A DNA stretch of 8,512 nucleotides from Methanobacteriota archaeon (GTDB lineage: Archaea; Thermoplasmatota; Thermoplasmata; RBG-16-68-12), in NCBI GenBank assembly GCA_005878995.1, contig VBME01000114.1, positions 1 through 8,512 of the forward strand, given 5' to 3'. Below are positions 6,371 to 8,512 of the stretch, one piece after another. The notes beneath the pieces were generated by a model. It did not search any database, was not told where the DNA came from, and worked only from the letters and a program-made list of their open reading frames with translations. How positions within the stretch are numbered: position 1 is the stretch's first letter; every line of letters starts with the position of its first letter. Made by a program: the position numbers and the translations under genes.

Positions 6371-6503
6371 AGAGGACGATTTGTCCCTGCGGATCGAGCC
6401 CGTTCCGAAGGCAGTACTCCCGGAACCGCGCGAGGACTTCGCCGTCTACGCGGACGTTGAGTTGCACCTTCTGCGTGCGTTTCGCGGCCGCCGTGCGTGC
6501 CAT
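6294..6503 (-). CDS. Small ribbon-helix-helix DNA-binding protein
   Basis: The 69-residue product has the ribbon-helix-helix layout: a basic N-terminus (ARTAAAKRTQK), one strand 'VQLNVRVD' at 13-20 whose alternating side chains would enter the DNA major groove, helix A 'GEVLARFREYCLRN' at 21-34, a turn 'GLDPQG', helix B 'QIVLFMQRVLD' at 41-51, and a short tail. It should act as a dimeric transcription regulator of the CopG/MetJ type; the target is unknown. ATG at 6503 is preceded immediately by an in-frame TTG (6506); a TATA-like box about 27 nt upstream and no ribosome binding site suggest a leaderless mRNA beginning at this ATG. Its last 77 nt overlap the 3' end of the DUF835 gene on the other strand. 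Its closest candidate operator is the repeat cluster at 6560-6587. Confidence 0.78.
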   Translation of the reverse strand: MARTAAAKRTQKVQLNVRVDGEVLARFREYCLRNGLDPQGQIVLFMQRVLDTEFDFQQRLWSALKEESS

Positions 6504-6525
6504 CAACTGCCGGGATAGGGAGCGG

Positions 6526-6535
6526 CATATTTCAC
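6526..6535 (-). promoter_or_regulatory. TATA-like element for the ribbon-helix-helix gene
   Basis: On the minus strand this reads GTGAAATATG. Its centre is about 27 nt before ATG 6503, exactly the distance expected between a TATA box and the start site of a leaderless archaeal transcript. Confidence 0.5.
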
Positions 6536-6559
6536 GCTTTCTACAAAGTCAAGCAAACC

Positions 6560-6587
6560 GTAGCATTTGGTAGCATTCGTAGCGAAT
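6560..6587. repeat. 10-bp-spaced repeats with a nested inverted repeat, candidate operator
   Basis: GTAGCATTTG (6560-6569) and GTAGCATTCG (6570-6579) are adjacent direct repeats differing at one base. A partial third unit, TAGCGAAT, starts at 6580. The junction also forms a perfect inverted repeat ATTCG-TAG-CGAAT (6575-6587). The units are one helical turn apart, the usual layout for cooperative binding of ribbon-helix-helix dimers. The cluster lies between the divergent TATA-like boxes and touches the plus-strand one, so an occupied site could control both genes. Confidence 0.5.
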
Positions 6588-6592
6588 AAATA
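6585..6592 (+). promoter_or_regulatory. TATA-like element for the prenyltransferase-like gene
   Basis: AATAAATA sits in an A/T-rich island (6585-6606) within GC-rich DNA. Transcription about 25 nt downstream (near 6613) would give a leader of roughly 23 nt carrying the ribosome binding site at 6622-6627. A second A/T run (CATAATCATATC, 6595-6606) is a weaker alternative, since it would place the start on top of that site. Confidence 0.45.
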
Positions 6593-6621
6593 CTTCATAA
6601 TCATATCTGGGAATGGTGGGA

Positions 6622-6627
6622 GAGGGG
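6622..6627 (+). promoter_or_regulatory. Ribosome binding site that sets the GTG start at 6636
   Basis: GAGGGG ends eight nt before GTG 6636. The frame is open further upstream, to a TTG at 6567, but that extension would run through the TATA-like island and place this site inside the gene, so the GTG start is preferred. Confidence 0.55.
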
Positions 6628-6635
6628 TTCACTTC

Positions 6636-7697
6636 GTGACCGTCAGCAGCTCGCCGAAGGCAAAGCCCGCGCCCCCCGAAGAACCAGGATTGGAACCCCC
6701 TGATTCCAACGACGCCGACCCGGTCGACCATCGCCTCCAGGAGGATCTCTTTCAGAGCCTCGTGGAGTCGGCGGACTACACGGACGGACGCACGCCACTC
6801 CCGGCCCGGAGTGGAGGGGCGCTGCAACTGGCCACGCCGGAGGCGATCCGCAAAGCGTTCACGGAACAGTGGGACGCCCTCTCCCATTCCCTCGGGCTCG
6901 GCGTGGACGCGGAAAAGGCACTCCTCGGCGTCCACGATCTCGTCATGTACGACATCCCGGACGGGACTCGGTCCACCCTCTCCGTCCCCGTGAACTACGA
7001 TGTCGACGCGGACGCCGGCCTCTACTGTCTCGCCCTGGTGCATACGCTCGCGAGCCTCGGCGCGCGGACGAACGTGATCTTGACGCACACCGTGTACAAC
7101 CGCGAGCGGGGCCCGGAGGACACGAAACGGTTCCTCGACATCTTGGCGAAGGGGATCGATCCGTTCCGGGAATACGCGCGCCGCCACGGGCTCGCGATTC
7201 ATCTGGAGGGGGTTCGTCCTGGATACGAGCTCGAGGATGTCTTCCGCCGGGCCTTTCCGGCACCTTCGCAGACGAAGTTCAACGCACACTTCCTGATGGA
7301 CTACGAGGAGGAATGGTTCCTCACCGCGGACGGACGCCGGTTGCTCGAGGCGTTGCCGCCCATCGACGTGGTCGTCCGGCACACGAAGCTCGGGATCTCG
7401 GGCGGCTGGATTCCGATCCGCATGCGGAAGGCCGCGTACGTGTACTCGCAGAACGGGACGGTGCACAGCAACTGGAATTTCAACGAGTACGCCGCGATGG
7501 TCGCGGTGGTGTACCTCGCGAAGCTCCTGCATCAGGGGGAGGCGCTCTCCAAGAAGTACGCCTCGATCGACGAGATCAAGGCGCGCTACCGCGACCGAGA
7601 GATCAAGCTCCGCCAGAAGATCGTCCACCTCACGCCGAAACCGCGCAAGCTGTTCGTCCTCGGCTCGCCGGTGGGACTGATCCAGGTGTACGCCTAG
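6636..7697 (+). CDS. Divergent cis-prenyltransferase (undecaprenyl diphosphate synthase)-like protein
   Basis: A 353-residue soluble protein read from a GTG with a clear ribosome binding site. Residues 1-60 are Pro/Glu/Asp-rich and probably disordered. From about 100 the order of motifs follows the UppS/cis-prenyltransferase fold: 'MYDIPDGTRS' (104-113) in the place of the 'IMDGNxRWA' substrate loop, with D109 at the catalytic aspartate position; 'LGARTNVILTHTVYNRERGPED' (141-162) in the place of the 'LTLYAFSTENWxRPxEE' segment; and 'PIDVVVRHTKLGISGGW' (about 242-258) in the place of 'PDLLIRTSGExRLSNFL', where R248 would bind the diphosphate. These matches are by eye. The second arginine and the Asn-Phe of that last motif are missing, and the protein is longer than typical UppS (about 250). 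A true enzyme making long-chain polyprenyl diphosphates for glycan carriers, or an inactive relative (as NgBR/Nus1 is to its partner), are both possible. It converges with a 4-nt gap on the next gene. Confidence 0.6.
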   Translation: MTVSSSPKAKPAPPEEPGLEPPDSNDADPVDHRLQEDLFQSLVESADYTDGRTPLPARSGGALQLATPEAIRKAFTEQWDALSHSLGLGVDAEKALLGVHDLVMYDIPDGTRSTLSVPVNYDVDADAGLYCLALVHTLASLGARTNVILTHTVYNRERGPEDTKRFLDILAKGIDPFREYARRHGLAIHLEGVRPGYELEDVFRRAFPAPSQTKFNAHFLMDYEEEWFLTADGRRLLEALPPIDVVVRHTKLGISGGWIPIRMRKAAYVYSQNGTVHSNWNFNEYAAMVAVVYLAKLLHQGEALSKKYASIDEIKARYRDREIKLRQKIVHLTPKPRKLFVLGSPVGLIQVYA

Positions 7698-7701
7698 GGA
7701 A

Positions 7702-8037
7702 TCACACTCCTCGCGCTTTCGGGATGCGGGGTTCGACCGTCGTCTCGGTCACAAGCGGGACTTGGTCCGCGGCCTTCTGACCCGAAGGTTTCTGGGAGGC
7801 CCACGGGACTTGGACTTTGCCGACGACATCCCGCCACTCCGCCGGCATCGGTTCGCCCGAGTTGTCGCGGCGATACCAATCGAGGACGGCGTCGACCTGC
7901 ACGTCTTCACCGGACATTCGGATCATGAGGGCGTTCCGAACGCTCGCCGCCGCTTCCGCCGCGATCTGATTCTCGAAGACGGCGGCGTGGGGTGCCTGGA
8001 ACATCCACCAGATGACGAGGTACGAAGCCGTCCTCAT
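7702..8037 (-). CDS. Unrecognised 111-residue protein coupled to the winged-helix gene
   Basis: The frame is open further upstream (to 8151), but ATG 8037 is preferred. It overlaps the stop of the upstream winged-helix gene as ATGA (8037-8034) and has a GGGAGG site at 8052-8047, nine nt before it. The product begins MRTASYLVIWWMFQAPHAAV, has a mildly hydrophobic N-terminus, an Ala-rich likely helix with 'ENQIAAEAAASVRNAL' (about 21-36), a central 'DAVLDWYRRDNSGE' and 'EWRDVVGKVQVPW' region, and a polar Lys/Pro/Glu tail that is probably unstructured. No family is recognised. Coupling with a DNA-binding partner suggests a co-regulator or the regulated product. It converges with the prenyltransferase-like gene. 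Confidence 0.6.
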   Translation of the reverse strand: MRTASYLVIWWMFQAPHAAVFENQIAAEAAASVRNALMIRMSGEDVQVDAVLDWYRRDNSGEPMPAEWRDVVGKVQVPWASQKPSGQKAADQVPLVTETTVEPRIPKARGV

Positions 8038-8369
8038 CTCGATGCGCCTCCCGGTGTCGCAGCGCCTGTGGGAACACACGTGCAAAATCGTCCGCGGATC
8101 CGTTCTTGCCGGAGCCACAGCAGTTCGCGGTTCGGGGAATCGATGTCCCAAGCCCGTGGCTGATGGTTGCGGTCCGAGTGGACGTGGGCGACGGCGCGGA
8201 TCAAACCTCGGTTCAACGCTTTGTGGATGAACTGATAGGTCTCGGCGCGTGAGAGATGGAGGAGTTCCAGGATGTCTTCCGCGGTGGCCGGACCTTGTCG
8301 GCGCAAGTACTCCGTCAGGGTCTCAAATGCCCGTCGAGTCCGGGTCGAGTCGCATCCTTTCCGAAACAT
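8034..8369 (-). CDS. Winged helix-turn-helix DNA-binding protein
   Basis: A 111-residue product. 'RAFETLTEYLRRQGPATAEDILELL' (13-37) and 'LSRAETYQFIHKALNRGLI' (39-57) form the first helices and a recognition helix of a winged helix domain, and 'AVAHVHSDRNHQPRAWDID' (59-77) reads as the beta wing, with the Arg/Trp positions seen where many such proteins have 'RPxxY'. The tail (78-111) is basic and contains Cys-x-Cys. Subfamily (ArsR, MarR or other) cannot be set by eye. ATG 8369 is supported by a GCGAGGA site five nt upstream. It is the first gene of a two-gene operon, coupled by ATGA to the unknown gene at 7702-8037. Probably a transcription regulator; an operator candidate lies upstream at 8432-8445. 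Confidence 0.7.
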   Translation of the reverse strand: MFRKGCDSTRTRRAFETLTEYLRRQGPATAEDILELLHLSRAETYQFIHKALNRGLIRAVAHVHSDRNHQPRAWDIDSPNRELLWLRQERIRGRFCTCVPTGAATPGGASR

Positions 8370-8431
8370 CGGTTCCTCGCTTGGGGATGTTCGCCTCCCG
8401 ACTTGAAGGGCAGGATGCGCCCCGGATTGAG

Positions 8432-8445
8432 TCGGGTTGACCCGA
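8432..8445. promoter_or_regulatory. Inverted repeat upstream of the winged-helix gene, candidate operator
   Basis: TCGGGT-TG-ACCCGA has perfect 6-bp arms and a 2-nt centre, about 65 nt upstream of ATG 8369. Its short symmetric form fits the site of a dimeric regulator better than a terminator, and the adjacent winged-helix protein is the obvious candidate. Such short palindromes arise by chance in GC-rich DNA, so the call is tentative. Confidence 0.3.
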
Positions 8446-8461
8446 ATCGTTTTGAGGCCGT

Positions 8462-8482
8462 CGTGTGCAAATGTTTCACACG
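8462..8482. repeat. Inverted repeat CGTGTG-9-CACACG
   Basis: Perfect 6-bp arms flank CAAATGTTT; with one bulged C the pairing extends to nine (AAA with TTT). It lies in the gene-free end of the window (8370-8512). It could be an operator, a promoter-associated site, or a hairpin at the end of a gene beyond the window. Neither strand of 8446-8512 shows a convincing gene start or TATA box. Confidence 0.35.
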
Positions 8483-8512
8483 GGGCAGACCTGTGTTTCC
8501 ACTGGTGTTCTT

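Noticed and set aside
6549..7628. Long minus-strand open frame opposite the prenyltransferase-like gene
   Set aside because: No motif, shadow-like composition and no ribosome binding site; the plus-strand frame has a promoter, a ribosome binding site and family-like motifs.
8038..8151. N-terminal extension of the unknown minus-strand gene to 8151
   Set aside because: It would overlap the winged-helix gene by more than 100 nt in another frame, while ATG 8037 has both a ribosome binding site and an ATGA overlap.
8034..8151. Frameshift joining the winged-helix frame and the unknown frame into one gene
   Set aside because: The ATGA overlap and a separate ribosome binding site for the second frame fit two coupled genes better than one broken gene.
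1..8512. CRISPR array, tRNA or rRNA gene, insertion sequence or prophage
   Set aside because: No regularly spaced long repeats, no cloverleaf-like sequence with a GTTCRA-type arm in an intergenic gap, and no transposase, integrase or phage motif in any reading frame.

Overview
The window looks like chromosomal DNA from a high-GC archaeon, most likely of the Thermoplasmatota. The evidence is inferential: a stand-alone KaiC/RecA-type ATPase coupled to a membrane DUF835 protein (a pairing typical of Thermoplasmata-like and other euryarchaea), an archaeal-style two-zinc-finger tRNA thiolase, zinc-ribbon membrane proteins with Pro/Tyr linkers, TATA-like boxes at sensible distances from starts, and strong GGAGG-type ribosome binding sites with several GTG starts. 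No rRNA, tRNA, CRISPR array, insertion sequence or phage gene was seen.

Layout. 1-98 (-) is the first 32 codons of a small membrane protein. A divergent gap (99-246) follows, then a zinc-ribbon multi-pass membrane protein (247-1404, +) and, 32 nt later, a TtuA/Ncs6-family tRNA 2-thiolation enzyme (1437-2381, +). This converges on purA (2388-3680, -), adenylosuccinate synthetase. A 192-nt divergent promoter region separates purA from a two-gene operon (+): a KaiC-like ATPase that probably begins at a CTG codon (3873-4589), overlapping by ATGA with a 7TM protein carrying two tandem DUF835-like domains (4586-6370). The 3' end of that gene overlaps, antisense, a small ribbon-helix-helix regulator (6294-6503, -). 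A short divergent region with 10-bp-spaced repeats and two TATA-like boxes leads to a protein that reads as a highly divergent cis-prenyltransferase homologue (6636-7697, +). The window ends with a two-gene minus-strand operon: a winged-helix protein (8034-8369) coupled by ATGA overlap to an unrecognised 111-residue protein (7702-8037). The last 143 nt hold two inverted repeats and no gene.

Functionally, purA and the tRNA thiolase are housekeeping. The KaiC-like/7TM-DUF835 pair reads as a membrane sensor with its soluble ATPase partner. The ribbon-helix-helix gene and the cis-prenyltransferase-like gene share a compact intergenic region whose repeats could be an operator controlling both. The best leads are the tandem DUF835 duplication, the CTG start, the divergent prenyltransferase-like protein with its repeat-bearing promoter, the substitution in a near-invariant loop of PurA, and the small winged-helix/unknown pair.
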